Shown here one piece after another: positions 23,754 through 35,461 of a DNA stretch of 64,000 nt. Positions within the stretch are counted from its first letter, which is position 1; the number at the start of each line of letters is the position of its first letter. The notes beneath the pieces are model-generated. The model made no database searches, had not been told where the DNA came from, and saw nothing but the letters and a program-made list of their open reading frames with translations. Source of the DNA: Melampsora larici-populina 98AG31 (lineage: Eukaryota > Basidiomycota > Pucciniomycetes > Pucciniales > Melampsoraceae); contig NW_006768767.1 in NCBI RefSeq assembly GCF_000204055.1, positions 2,885,352 through 2,949,351 on the forward strand, read 5' to 3'. The position numbers and the translations under genes were made by a program.

Positions 23754-26700
23754 TTTGGGGGCCTCATCGGGAAATACTCCTTTTCACTGCGACCAGGAGT
23801 GTTATAAAAAAACTATCCAAGACCTCTCGCATCCAATCATGGATTCAGTACCATTGTAGAATTAAACAAATTCACCGTACACCTGAAGGTATGATTCCTC
23901 AGTCATGCTAATCGCGAGTGCCCATCAAGCGAATGAAAAATTCTTACATACCCAAAACACTCGGCACTCGACCGAATCAAATCCATATCACTGGATTGAA
24001 TCTAACATTAGCAAATGATCTAGCTTTCAAAAGCGCGTCTTCAATCAATGCAAACATGCTACTCACCCATCTCAACTGATAAATTTGATCATGATATCAT
24101 TACGACTATCTTTTGAACATAAGAATTCCCTTACTTGGTCTGCGCTGAGCTGTACACTGTCAGCCAGATGTTGTGATCATTTTCATTGTTCCATTGTCAG
24201 GATCATAAGCTCTCAAGGTAATGAAAACATTATACCTAACAAGAATAAATTTTTGAGCGAGTGTACAAGATTCCACCTTGAGACGATTGCAATTTTCTAG
24301 AATCACTACCACTAAGAATATAAGATGGTGAGACTCGGAGCATACCTTTCCAAACCCACAAGTTACAATTACAGAGAAAATCCAGAACAAAAATTCAGAT
24401 CGTTCCTCTTCCACCGTACACTTGAAAATATGATTCATCACACATGCAAATCGCTAACGAACAAGTAAGGAATCCTCAAACATCAAAAGAGTTGGCACTC
24501 TGCCGAATCGAATCCACACTGTTGGGTCCTATCATCCATTCACACATGATCCAGCGTCCAAAAGCACGGTCTCAAATGAATACAAACATTCATGTTGAAC
24601 CAATTTCAATAACCGACTTGGAATTTCATCTGAGCTTCAGTATCAACCTTGATGAACAAAGACTCTAAAAGTCAACTTACTCATTGAGAGATGAACTATA
24701 TGTACAACCTTGACAAGACATCAGGATCAAAACTAATGTTTCATCACACCTTCTTTTCTGAGTGTGAAATTTATCCTGACCAAAAGAGCTGGATTTCATA
24801 TTCTTAACCAAATGCAACGCTATCGCTCTGTTGCAGCCTAGAACCGCTCTTGAGACAACAAGCACTAGAAATGCCTCATAACGGAATCCTCCTAATCGTC
24901 GATCTTATAAAAATTGTTGCAAGAAACCTGCTGGTGGAGAATTACCACATCCAAACAGATAAGGCAAAGGTAACATGCACGTATGTAGCAATATCACAAT
25001 TATCGTTGATTTTAAAATGTGTGGTTACTTCAATGTCACCGTGTCAGGCACCGTCCACACTGAGCAATTGGCTCAAGATAAGTAAAACTACTACACACCA
25101 AAGGAGCAAGATCAATTTATTCATAGTTACCGCCATTTGATTGAAGCCTCCTGGCATTGAACCATCTCATCATGATTGTTTGACAGAGTCATAGTGACCT
25201 ATACAATACCTATCCAATCACAAAAACAGAGGCTGAAATCTTGAAACAAAACATTGTCATATCTTACTTCTTCAAGTTCGATCTTTTTTGGTTCAGATTA
25301 GTATTGTACAAAGATGTCATACTAGGATGAGAGTCCAAAGAATATACTCCATTTTTTAGATCCCTGGTTTGTTGAACCTAATTGTAAGAATCGAACACGC
25401 ACAACAACGGAGTAACAATCATATATGAGCGTATCTAGACTTCCCCGGTCACATAAACAGTACAAGAACATAGTCAAAGGTATACATAGAACAAGAGCTA
25501 GGCAACTGAGATGAGAACGATGCAATTACAATCTGAAATCGCAAGTGCTCACCACAGAGAAAACTCTTGGGCAGCTTTAATTTTCCATGTTCTGGACATT
25601 CCTCAAATCACATCCCCCATTGCTGTGTTGAAATTGTACCGATCAACACAAAAGTATAATAGAGCCTTATACTACCTCTTGTTCCACTAATTAAGCAAGT
25701 TGCCAGAAGTCAGTATTGTCAGAGTTGGAAGTTACCAATTTTCGGCTTATCAGCAAATGCAAAGTGGATCAAAAGCACATTCTCAATCAAAATCCTTCAA
25801 TCGAAGTTAATACCTAGACGATAACAAAGTTATAAAGACTATAAATGATCTTGCAAAGTGACATGACCGAGAACTATAGTTTTTGTGGTACAAGATCAAC
25901 AGTCACTTTGGTTTAGATCGTGATGAATGTTAAAGAGAGTATACAAATTTGCTTTTATACTCAGGTTGACAGACTCATTGATCAGAACCAACCAAGTGCA
26001 GAAATCAAGTAAGCATGATAGTATCAAGACTACCATTGAGCAAAAAACATAGTTGAATCTGCAAGATCTATCTGACGTAATCACCAGGGTCGGGTAATCA
26101 CTGTTTCTGGTCTTTTGTTGTTGTTTTAACAATTTGAACGATTTATCTTCCGATGAAGAATTGAAGCATTCATTTTTTAAAAGAAAACACAAGACCTCTA
26201 CTCAGATTCAAGCTTCCTATTGAGGTACCTCAAAACCACTTGTATCCTCATTACACAGATTTCATCACACAAGATATTGTAGTGAACTGAAAACTCACAC
26301 GATCAGATCTAATAACTAATAATCAATCAAAGCACTGAAATTCGCGGTTGGTAGTCGATGATGATGATGATGAGTCTCTGGACTAGCCCCACTACTCGAA
26401 TGCATTGAAATTGTTTTAGAGATTTGTAGCAACGTCTACATATTCAAAAGCAGCAATCGGAGTGAAACTATTTTACACTAGGTTGTTTTGGTTGTGGTTT
26501 TAACGAACAAAAGAATGTTACTAATAACACTTCACAACTCAGGTGTCGAGATATACCAATAGACAAATCAATGGAACCGATTCAAATGAAAAAGAAAGCC
26601 TACGGAAATCGATAATGAATAATGTACATTATTATTATGCAAAGAGGTGTCTGAAGAAATTTCAAGAAAAAGGCACAATTAACTCCCGGAGACAAGATCT

Positions 26701-27063
26701 TGAATGAGTAGTGAGTGCAGTTGTATGCTGTGAAAGAAAACTTTAGTAAAAGAAAATTTATTGATGACTTTTCTTTTTTGTTTGCCGTGGTGTATCGTGT
26801 ATTGTGATAGGCCTGATGCCATTTGACAAAATGAGAGCTTGATCTGATCTTTGCAACACCTCTTGGAAAGGTAGCACACAATCAGATGCTTGTGATTGTG
26901 AAAAATTTAACATAGGCACAACACTATATCTTGTAAGGTACAAAAATTAGTATTCCAATACGTGCGAGCCAATAACATAGGGGAGTATCCCGAGTCCACC
27001 TGGAAAACTTAGATTTAAAAGAAAATTCATATATGAATTCTCTTTTCTTCCAACCCCGGTGAG
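23754..27063. other. Non-coding interior of the LTR element
   Basis: Only short random frames are found. Diverged repeats occur: the segment after CCGTACACCTGAA (about 23876) resembles the one after CCGTACACTTGAA (about 24414), sharing the order of TCGGCACTCGACCGAATC-like, CACTG and CAAAAGC motifs over about 200 bp. Another partial match (GATCAAAAGCACATTCTCAATC) lies near 25767. The body may therefore derive from tandemly amplified, decayed sequence. Confidence 0.6.
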
Positions 27064-28040
27064 TGTCAGCCATGAGGAGTATTTGGTAATACTCCCATTG
27101 GCAGTCATAAAGATTATCCAAGGAAGCTTCCAGATAACAATGGTTTACACGGGCTAGGATATCAATACATATGTACATCAGCTTGAAAGGTATCATGATG
27201 ACATACTCAAGCTTCAGAAGACCCTGATCTTAAAGAAGGGTATACATTTCCTTGAGCTTTGTTACATTCCAAGAATGTGACTAAGGGATCAGAAACAAGT
27301 AACATCACATTGGTTACAAAGTACCATCATGAACACGTGCCAAAAACCCTGTGTTACAATGACATCACAAAGAGAAATGCACAATGATATATAAGCAGTG
27401 GTTTTCTGCAACTCAAGAAAAGGACATCTTATTACAAACTAACAAACCTATCTTTGAGATATTAAACTCTATGACTTATACTAAAAACCGGCGATTACTT
27501 ATAATTTAGATCATCTCAATTCTTTGATATCATCTTTCTTATCTGACTTTTGACATTTAGTACTGTTATTGTTTATCTCTTTCTCAAGCAGTTTTGTTAT
27601 CGGAATAAGACTCAGCAATCTTAATTCTAGATTAACCTCTTTTATCATCCAAGATGTTTCAAAGATCTTTATCGATAAAGACGTCTCTTTATCAAAAATG
27701 TAGAAACTAGATATAACTTCCATTGTCGAAGATGTTTCAAAGATTGAATCAATAAAGATGTCTCTTTATTAATACATAGAAACTAGACTGTATATACCTG
27801 AGACAAGAGTACTCTTGTACCTACCTCAGAAGACCCTGATCGGAACAGACCTTTCAGCGAGTACCAGGCAGCGGTAGCCATTCCGCACCTAAGACAACAT
27901 GGAGTTGCCAGCTCCTGTTATGATAAAGGCTCGAATTTACCTCAGTGAACCCACTGTAACAAAGCCAATAAGAAGCTACAAGCACACATCATTCAGCTAT
28001 GGTTCTATTAAAGCTACTTGTTTTAAGTCTCAGGCTGACA
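27064..28040 (+). repeat. 3' LTR (977 bp)
   Basis: This is a near-identical copy of 22777-23753, ending GGCTGACA directly followed by the right CACAA duplication. Confidence 0.9.
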
Positions 28041-28045
28041 CACAA

Positions 28046-28730
28046 TCTGCTTTCATTCCACATTGAAGGTTTTACTTCACATTGGGTATCATCAATCTAT
28101 ATAACCCACAGGGAGCCCCGATAAAGCTTTTGAATTACTTCTTGGTAAGATGTTGTAATATCTTGTCACATTCAAAAGTCGATGGTGGGTCAAAGACCAA
28201 ACCCAATTCTGCTCTCAAATGACAGGTGCACGTTCCCTGAAAGGAACCCAATGAATCAGTGTCACTGGATGATCCACTCAGTCTCTTCCATTCCTTGGAA
28301 GATTTATGGTGACTGTGATAGAAGTGCAAAATAACTCAGAGGATCTCGCAGCTCAGTCTAACAATCTACACAAAAGTGATCATCCATTACCAATCACCTC
28401 GACCTTTCCTCTACCAAGGAGTTGTTGAGATAGTAACCAGCCCTTATCATACCAGCATACATCATACTGATTCTATCCAAGCTACTATAGATGCAGTGAT
28501 TGCAAGAAAATTACTCAAGAATAATATGACCACAATTTGATTTGTTGATTTTGTTTGATTTTCCAAGCCTATACTTCAACCCTGTAATAAATGTGGTCAT
28601 GTGAAAGATACTCAAGTGAGTCAGTACAGGGAAGAGGAATGCTGTCAAGATTTCATAGGAGCATACAAAATGCCTACAAAATTGTCTGACCGCTTCATAG
28701 GCTTCTAGAGTAATGATTGTTTGCTAAACA
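28046..28730. other. Gene-free interval
   Basis: Only short frames are present. A minus-strand frame of 64 codons near 28135-28329 with a CTCHLRAELGLVFD segment could be a transposon scrap but was not identified. GCTAAACA at 28723-28730 is the target duplication of the following MITE. Confidence 0.35.
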
Positions 28731-28882
28731 CAGGGATGCAGGAGTGAGTATGAGTTTACTCAGTAAAGTGAGTATTATTGAGTATACCGAGTATTTTTGC
28801 CTATTTTTGGACCTGTAAACCCATACAAAGTGAGTATCAGTTGAGTATATACTCATACTTGGTACTCATTCCTGCATCCCTG
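28731..28882. repeat. hAT-type MITE with 8-bp target duplication
   Basis: The ends CAGGGATGCAGGA and TCCTGCATCCCTG are inverted repeats that continue with GTGAGTATGAG / CTCATACTTGGTACTCAT. The 8-bp direct repeat GCTAAACA flanks both sides (28723-28730 and 28883-28890). An 8-bp duplication plus CAGGG termini is the hAT signature. The 152-bp interior is built of GAGTAT/ATACTC motifs. Confidence 0.85.
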
Positions 28883-28955
28883 GCTAAACATGAAAACCAA
28901 AAAAACTCTACCCCAGTGAGCCGGTTGTCCAGAACTTTCACCTGACTTGGTATTA

Positions 28956-29705
28956 GGGGGGCTCAGGTCAAGATATTTGTGGCCTTGTCCTAAAAATTGG
29001 AAAGTTTTTTACAGCACCAGGCTGTAAAAGGTTTTCCAATTTAAACAATTTATGTTTAGAACATGTGATCCAAGAGCTCACTTTGACCAATTTGATCTCA
29101 GACACAGTGGTCTTGATAGTGGATGCAAGGACAACCTTGCATGCTTTTACCAGAAGTTTTCTCCTCACCAGGTGGATGATCAAGGCAAAAAGTAAAAAAA
29201 CCTTGATTGTGGTTTAACAGTTATGATACAACCACAGCTAAAGTTTTTTTGATTTATAAGATAAAAACTTACAGCCGTTCCAATATTGCTTGTCGCACCT
29301 GTTTGAAAAAGAAAAAGTTTGTGAGCTTGAAACCTAAATTTTAACCGGTTAAAACCCAAACTTTGGCTGTATTGCTTTGAATTACAGCCAAGTTTGAAGT
29401 TTTATTGAGTAAAAACTTAGGTTTCACTTTTTCTTTTTGAAAATGGAGCGACAAGCAATATCGGAATGGCTGTAGCCATTTCATAGTTTTTTTTGTTATA
29501 AAAAATCAAACTTGACACCCCCTAATTTGTAAAAAAAAATTGCCAAGCAGCAAATTTACGCAAATTTTTACGCAAATTTGCTGCTCAAAAGAATTTGGGA
29601 TGTCTTAAAACTTTTCCCAATTTCATAAAATTTTGTGTGACTTTTATGAATTTGGGAGAAGTTTCTTATGGTCAAAGCAGTAAACTAACTGGACCTGAGC
29701 CCCCC
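28956..29705. repeat. TA-flanked DNA element containing a nested MITE
   Basis: The ends are GGGGGGCTCAGGTC and GACCTGAGCCCCCC, perfect inverted repeats of 14 bp, flanked by TA (28954-28955 and 29706-29707). The 750-bp body has subterminal palindromes around TTACAGCACCAGGCTGTAA and AATTTGCTGCTC / GCAGCAAATT. No transposase frame is present. Another element sits inside it at 29272-29472. Confidence 0.8.
29272..29472. repeat. Nested TA-flanked MITE
   Basis: The ends CAGCCGTTCCAATATTGCTT and the complement of AAGCAATATCGGAATGGCTG match at 18 of 20 positions. TA flanks both sides (29270-29271, 29473-29474). The 201-bp interior is itself largely a long imperfect palindrome (GAAACCTAAATTTT... / ...AACTTAGGTTTC). 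Confidence 0.8.
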
Positions 29706-29707
29706 TA

Positions 29708-31007
29708 TATCTAAACCAAATGGAGCATAAATATAACAAATCACTGTCGCAAGTTTCAAGAAATGAGTTGTTAATCCTTTGTACCTGGTGTTTTGAGAGA
29801 CATCAACAAACCCATGAGCACCTGATATGTTTCCAAGCTTGCATACTAGCTAGCAAAAACGCAATAAAAAGATAGGAACTATAAGAGACAAATGATGAAG
29901 GAATGAATGCACATACAGTCCTGAAAGTCCTTTGTGTTCAAACATCTTCCAGAAGGAACTCAATGATGTCCTAAAATTCCTCTGATCTTTTGGCTCATGC
30001 TGCATTTGCCCCATAATCTGCAAGACCATAAAAAAGAGCAACAGAATTTGAAAGATGAAAGAAAAAAATGAAAAAATCAGAGAAGAAGTTATAATCAAAT
30101 GAGAATAGTCAAACGCCTATAATTAAATTGCATTGTCTTCAAACAGTTTTTGATGCTAAGATTGTTCTGGAATTGTCAAAGCAGAAGCAATGTCAAATTG
30201 GGTGATGACTATATTTTGCACACCAATTCATTCATACAGTGCCCATTCCCATTCCCAATCTCCAGCAATCCTCAGTTGTATGTATCATACACCATATTCA
30301 AAATTCTTACTTCCAATTTCCATCAGTCTGTACAACAAACCTTGCACAAGCTCTTTGAAGACAAAGGTGATGATCAAGCAAATCAATCTCAAGTCTGGGC
30401 CATCCTAAGCACCCTTCCATCTTGTCAGGGTTGCTTCGTCCTATGTCTTGTTGGTATGAACAGGGCAATCCAAGCTTTGTTTCACTAGTAATTTCCTGGT
30501 TTACAAACATTCCAACGTGATGTGATCCTAACACTTCCTTTCAAACATCTGTCTTGCTTGCCAGCATCTGCAGTTTTGCCCCATCAGCATGCAGAAAGGT
30601 AGAGTTACACCTTCTGGCCATGACCTATCAGGGGATACCAATTTTGTATCCCGTAAATGTTTCTATTTCATGAATCATGGTAAATGCGCTTCTGATCTTG
30701 GCAGTGTACCTTTGAGATGTCACGAGACCCGGGAGATCCCATCTGTGAAAGGCGAGGCTATGAGGTGCGCATCCCTGGCTCGAGTGGACAGGAATCCTCG
30801 ATATACATATGTATGCTGATATCAAGCTACAGTCGGACATGTCACATGAGCAGTACTCCGGCTCCCTCCTGTTCAACTGGACAGTCCAGTTGAGCCAGTC
30901 GTGAACGGTCTTCATCACCTTACCACACACTCAAAGCAACCAACACAACCTACTCACAATTGACAACCACTCGTCATATCCCCTACGGAACTCGATCCAA
31001 ACCCAAC
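29708..31007. other. Intergenic region upstream of COX13
   Basis: No exon chain is supported. The last 100 bases hold the probable promoter and leader of COX13 (CAACACAACCTACTCACAATTGACAACC...). Confidence 0.4.
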
Positions 31008-31804
31008 ATGATCATCCCAGCTTCTCGAAATGCTGTTCGGGGTCTAACTACGAAGAAGGTCATCGGACAAAGGACTTATGCCAAGTAAATTGCTTTCCTC
31101 CTCCTCTCCCAACACAGCCATCTGAACGTTTGAAAACAAAGATAGTGACGCTTCTCAATCTTCCTGTTTTCACCTCTTCTCCCGCATTCACAACATGACT
31201 AAATACAACTAGCGTGGGCGACGGTGCCTTAGGAGAGGCTTTCCTGAAGGAACGAGAAGCCGTTAAGAAACATGCATCAGGATCCACAGATCTCTGGCGA
31301 AAAATCACGTATGTATCTTGACTTACGTTGAACTGGAAGCATCTCTCGAAATGACATCACCTAACCCTTGATCTGATTCCGGTGCCTTTTTGGCTGCTAA
31401 GCTACTACGTCGGATTTCCTGCAGTCGTTCTTGCTCTTTTCAACGCCCAGAAACTCGCCAACGAGCATGAAGCGCACCTGTATGTACCGCCTCGCTTCTA
31501 CCCAGTCATTCTTTTGAGTCCGCTATCTTCTGCAAGATCACTCCGGCAATCCTGATTCCATGTTTGTTGCGATACTACAGCGAACACATCAAGGAAGAGA
31601 ATGGAGGCGAACTTCCCGAGCGAATCCAATATGACTACCTCAATCGTCGTGCCAAGAGCTTCCCATGGGGCAATTACGTAAGACCTATTTCATCTGCGTT
31701 CTCGTCCCTGACTTGTTAGAGTAGTCAATTGATAGAAATGCCTTCTTCCTCTAATGCAGACGCTCTTCTATAACCCAAAGACTAACATGCCTCCCCCAGA
31801 GTAA
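31008..31804 (+). CDS. COX13: Cytochrome c oxidase subunit VIa (COX13/COX6A)
   Basis: Five exons: 31008-31084, 31213-31308, 31402-31479, 31581-31677, 31760-31804; 130 residues, the usual fungal length. The first 25 residues (MIIPASRNAVRGLTTKKVIG) are basic and hydroxylated with no acidic residue, a typical mitochondrial presequence. A single membrane helix follows (YYVGFPAVVLALFNA). The intermembrane-space tail carries the family signature: EHIKEENGG, YDYLNRRAKSFPWG and TLFYNPKTN. Subunit VIa is a nuclear-encoded accessory subunit on the intermembrane-space side of complex IV that supports dimer stability and ATP/ADP regulation. The first three introns are in phase 2 and the last in phase 0. 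It appears intact and is a reliable housekeeping anchor for this locus. Confidence 0.95.
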
Positions 31805-32158
31805 ACCCCGCTCCAAGTTGTATGCTCAATGACAATTCTACCCCTCCCATATTCCTCCCGCTTTTTGCATCCCTCTTTCGAGGGATCTGTTTGACTTGAC
31901 GATAACTAGCTCACTCCGAAATTAAACACAGTTTCTGAGATCAGATATTCTCATGAGAATCGCTCGAAGTGCCTCAGTAGTCTGCCAAAGGCTTACCTCG
32001 TTATCTTAGTGTCAAAGATCAATTGTGACCCAGCAAAACTGGTGAGGGAGACACTTCCTCTAATGTCTTCCTTGTCCAAAACCTGGTCCAAATGTCCCTT
32101 CGCAGTATCGAGAGATAATAGATCCTCTCTCACCGCACGCAAAGAGCCCAAAATAATA
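31805..32158. other. 3' flank of COX13
   Basis: This is an untranslated and intergenic stretch. AAATAATA at 32151-32158 is the left target duplication of the MULE. Confidence 0.5.
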
Positions 32159-35078
32159 GGATCCCAGTATATCCACCCCCCCTGCTTTGGTCCACGCACC
32201 CCCTTGAGAGCTTAAGTGGTTTTGGTCAAGCCTTGAGCCAAATTTGACAAAGTCACTCGAAGCTCGGGATCGACTCCCCAGGAGCGAGGGATCGGTTGGA
32301 ACATTGAAACGTTGGTTTGTGTTTGGCTCGATTTTCAATTAAAAAAGCAACGGTATTTGCATTTACATGCTTCACAATCCCGTTCAAATCATTGACAAAT
32401 TCCAAGCTCATAGGGGCGAGAAGGAGTTACAAAAACATTGAACAAAGAGTCAGGCCGAGCAGTGAGATAGACAATGATGTATGTACATGATGTTAAATAG
32501 ATTAAGAAACTTCTCTAGAGTCGGGTTGTGTGAAGAGAGTGAGTTGTTATGAATCAGGTCAATCAAAAAATGAAGTGTGTTTAAAAGTGAAGTTTGTTTT
32601 TGGTTTGGCACGAAAAGATCTTGAAGCTAGATCAATGATTTAGGAAAGCTTTTAGTTTGGCACAAAACGATCTCGAAGTTAGATCAATCACTTCGGAAAC
32701 AATCAGATATGTATATATGTTATTGAACTAGTCATCCTATAGCATCGTATGCAATTTCTACAACTTCAGTTGGTATGAAAGCATGAAGTTTTGTATTTTT
32801 AAACCGGTGTAACTGTAGAATGTCATTTTCATGAAGGCTGGCTTGTTGACGTTGAAGGGCGAAGTGGGCATGTGCTTCGATTGTGACCGGTACCAGTCTG
32901 GTGACAAACTCCACATTTATGACCGTTTGTTTGTTTGTTGTATCGCTCAAAATTTGAGTCAAGGCGTTTCTTTTTGTTTAAAGCTCCTCGAGGTCTCCCG
33001 CGTGTCTTGATTGGTGCTGGCTCAATGACAGTGGGGGATGGAGTTTCAAGTATATTAGCCAGACTTTCCTCAACATGTCGCTGTTGGTGAGGAGGTAAGA
33101 TTTGATGTTGATCCTTGATGTTCTGTAGAATATCATCCAGCCCGGGTGGTTGGCGCTCAAGACGATCGGGTACACTTCGTTTCAGATGCCAGTGTACATG
33201 AAAATGCTCTGGAGAAAGTTGACCACCTGAATTCAATAGCTGCTTTATAAAATGAGCACAAGGAAGTCCCATTGAGGTGGAAAATACATGTGAGCAGGAA
33301 GATGAGTCCTCTAACGAGAGTGACTTTTGATATTGTCTGAAGACCTGTGTCGGATCAGATGAATACATACATGAGTCCTCAGCTGATGGTGACTAAACAA
33401 ACTGGATTAGGTGAGAGTTGAGAGTTAATTACCTCCAGTAATGCATACTGAGAAATATGTCGATTGACGTGATCCCAAAACTTTGGTCTCAGTTGTGTCA
33501 ATACATGAGTGCGATCATAATCGATTTTGTGAAAGATGCGGTTGCGTTGTTGTTGACAAGCTAGTAATAGCTTTCCGTAGACTGTTTCCAAGTCGCCGTT
33601 TGTGTTAGGTATCCAGGCTTTAACATTGGCATGTCCTCCCTCAATTCGAGATGTGACTGTATGACCAAAATGAGGAACATCTTTGGTCCAAGCAAGTACA
33701 AATTTCTCCCTATGTCCAATCCAAGTTTTAAAGATGTAGTTGTAAGCTTTGGTAGGGATAGTAGTTTTGAGTTTTTCTAGATTCTGATCAAATATATTGG
33801 GGGTTATTGAATTGCACAACTCGTTCCACTGAACCTCAAACTTTTCCCAGTCCAGGGTTGAGAAGCAGGTCTTGACATTCGATAAGATGTTGTTCCAGAT
33901 GTGCCACTTGCAAAGTAAGTTTTTTGAATCAGGAAAGACTTCGTTGATTGCATTGATGAGAGCTAGCTCTCGATCTGTGACTACAGCTTTGAACTTTAAA
34001 AGTTGTGGTCCGTAGCAATCCCTCAACTGCTTCAAAGCCCATACATAGTTTTCTTTACTTTCATTCTGCATGAAACAGTAGCCTAAAGACAGAGACTGGT
34101 GGGTTGAAGAGGCACCCATGATATGTAGGAGCGGAATCTTGGCTCTAAATCAAGACAGGAGTTTCAAAAGTCAGTAAAAATTTGTTAGACGGCTTGGAAG
34201 GATTAACATTACCTGTTTGTATTGTAAGTAGAATCCATCAAAAGAATGTCAGTTGTGCCAAATTCCTCAGCCGCCGATACACAGACAGTTGGTGCATAGA
34301 ATAATCGTAGTAATTGACCGTCATCGTTTTGTACATATCGGTGGAAGACATTTGTGGCTTGAAGGGTATCTAGCAGGGCTTCAAGTGATGTACGTCCTTG
34401 CAGTAAGTCATTACGCTTTCTTTTCTTTATGTTATAGATGTCCTGTGCGGTGGTGAGATTACTAGGGTCGGAAGCCTTCAGTGTACTCAGTATCACTCGT
34501 GGAGGTGCCCCACCACGATCCATTGCTAAGACATTCTCGTGTTGTGTGTCCGTCAGTCTTCGTTCAGCGGGTATCTCAGAGAGTGTTGTTGAACGTTCAT
34601 GATTATGTGTATTATTGATGATTTTGATTGTCCACTGAAGACCTTCAATCCGTAAAAGCTGAGCATACCACGGACAACCTAGAAGGCGACTCGATGTCAT
34701 GCGAACTCGGGTGTCCAACTGTTTTTGATTACCACTATGTGCGCAGACCAAGCGAATCTTTCGAACATATTGCTGAGAATCTTTCTTGGACCCAGCCTTC
34801 TTGAGAGAGTATCCAGCATTCCTAGCACATGTCCGTATGGCACTTTCGGCTTCCTCTAGAGACGAATAGGCTTGAAGTAAAACACTGAAATCCATAGAGA
34901 GACTTTTGGCGGTGAGAAAAGTTGAAGGGACTAAGTAGCATGTGTGTGAAATTTTATGCAGATACGGTACACTGGATCAAGACAGATTGAGTTATGTGGC
35001 CTAAGGCTTGACCAAAACCACTTAAGCTCTCAAGGGGGTGCGTGGACCAAAGCAGGGGGGGTGGATATACTGGGATCC
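32159..35078 (-). mobile_element. Mutator-like element (MULE) with 76-bp TIRs
   Basis: The terminal inverted repeats 32159-32234 and 35003-35078 appear identical over 76 bp (they begin GGATCCCAGTATATCCACCC). The 8-bp direct repeat AAATAATA flanks the element at 32151-32158 and 35079-35086. The 2.9-kb element carries one spliced transposase gene on the minus strand. Matching TIRs, matching duplication and an open transposase suggest a recent and possibly still active insertion. Confidence 0.92.
32829..34895 (-). CDS. MULE transposase (FAR1-like, MULE DDE, SWIM and CCHC zinc motifs)
   Basis: Minus-strand exons: 34895-34213, 34144-33433, 33344-32829; 636 residues. An N-terminal FAR1/WRKY-GCM1-like DNA-binding region covers about residues 5-100, with a conserved CPWYAQL and NNTHNHE ending. 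The MULE transposase core has DDE candidates in LLMDSTYNTNR, VVTDRELALINA and TSRIEGGHANVKAW. A SWIM zinc motif follows (CSHVFSTSMGLPCAHF). The C-terminus has an AT-hook-like RGRPRGALNKKK and a CCHC knuckle (CGVCHQTGTGHNRSTC). Intron 1 has phase 2 and intron 2 phase 0. The second intron acceptor is CCGACACAG; nearer AGs break the frame. No stops or frameshifts interrupt the joined frame. It cuts and inserts the element by recognising the TIRs. Confidence 0.9.
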
Positions 35079-35351
35079 AAATAATAATGGAGCTCAAATT
35101 TGAATTGGTCTACTCACTGGACCTGCACCAGTCCGCTCTCCCAGCGAGTGGACTTTGTCAAGTTTGAGTCTAGAGCTGCTCAAAGATTGGGGATTTAAAA
35201 GTCACCGGATCAAGCGGGGGGGAATGTGGAAAGACTCTGACGTTGGAGAACTTGTCGACTGCTATGACAACCCCAACTCATGGCGAAAAAAAGTGGGCAT
35301 GCTTATATTCGTGTGGATGTCATTAAAATCGTAGCGGAAGGCAAAAGTTTT

Positions 35352-35461
35352 CGACACCTACGAGATTCGAACTCGCGCGGGCAGAACCCAACGCCTGACG
35401 GCCTCGCAATTCTGGTCACGAGGCTAGCAGGGCGTCTCCTTAACCACTCGGACAAAGTGTC
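35352..35461 (-). tRNA. tRNA-Ser (anticodon GCT) with 28-nt intron
   Basis: On the minus strand the acceptor stem GACACTT pairs with AGGTGTC. The A box is GTCCGAGTGGTTAAGG and the anticodon stem ACGCC pairs with GGCGT. The loop CTGCTA gives anticodon GCT (35428-35426), then a 28-nt intron (35424-35397). A long class II variable arm follows, then the T arm with B box GAGTTCGAATCTC, and discriminator G at 35352. A TTTT run lies about 6 bases downstream. The extra arm, anticodon and G73 all agree with tRNA-Ser. Confidence 0.93.

Larger units (their letters stand above)
22777..28040 (+). mobile_element. Complete non-autonomous LTR retrotransposon
   Basis: Two near-identical 977-bp LTRs (22777-23753 and 27064-28040) begin TGTCAGCC and end GGCTGACA. 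The 5-bp target duplication CACAA is at 22772-22776 and 28041-28045. I saw only three substitutions between the LTRs (A/G near 22855, A/G near 23267, C/T near 23616), so the insertion is young. A candidate primer-binding site lies two bases after the left LTR (23756-23772, TGGGGGCCTCATCGGGA). Its complement ends CCCCA preceded by a T-stem-like segment, as a tRNA-Pro with C73 would, which sets the + orientation. The 3.3-kb interior has no gag or pol frame, only degenerate repeats, so it must be moved by enzymes from another element. A clear polypurine tract was not found. Confidence 0.9.

Noticed and set aside
23754..27063. gag or pol genes in the LTR element interior
   Set aside because: All frames are short and none shows protease, reverse transcriptase or integrase motifs.
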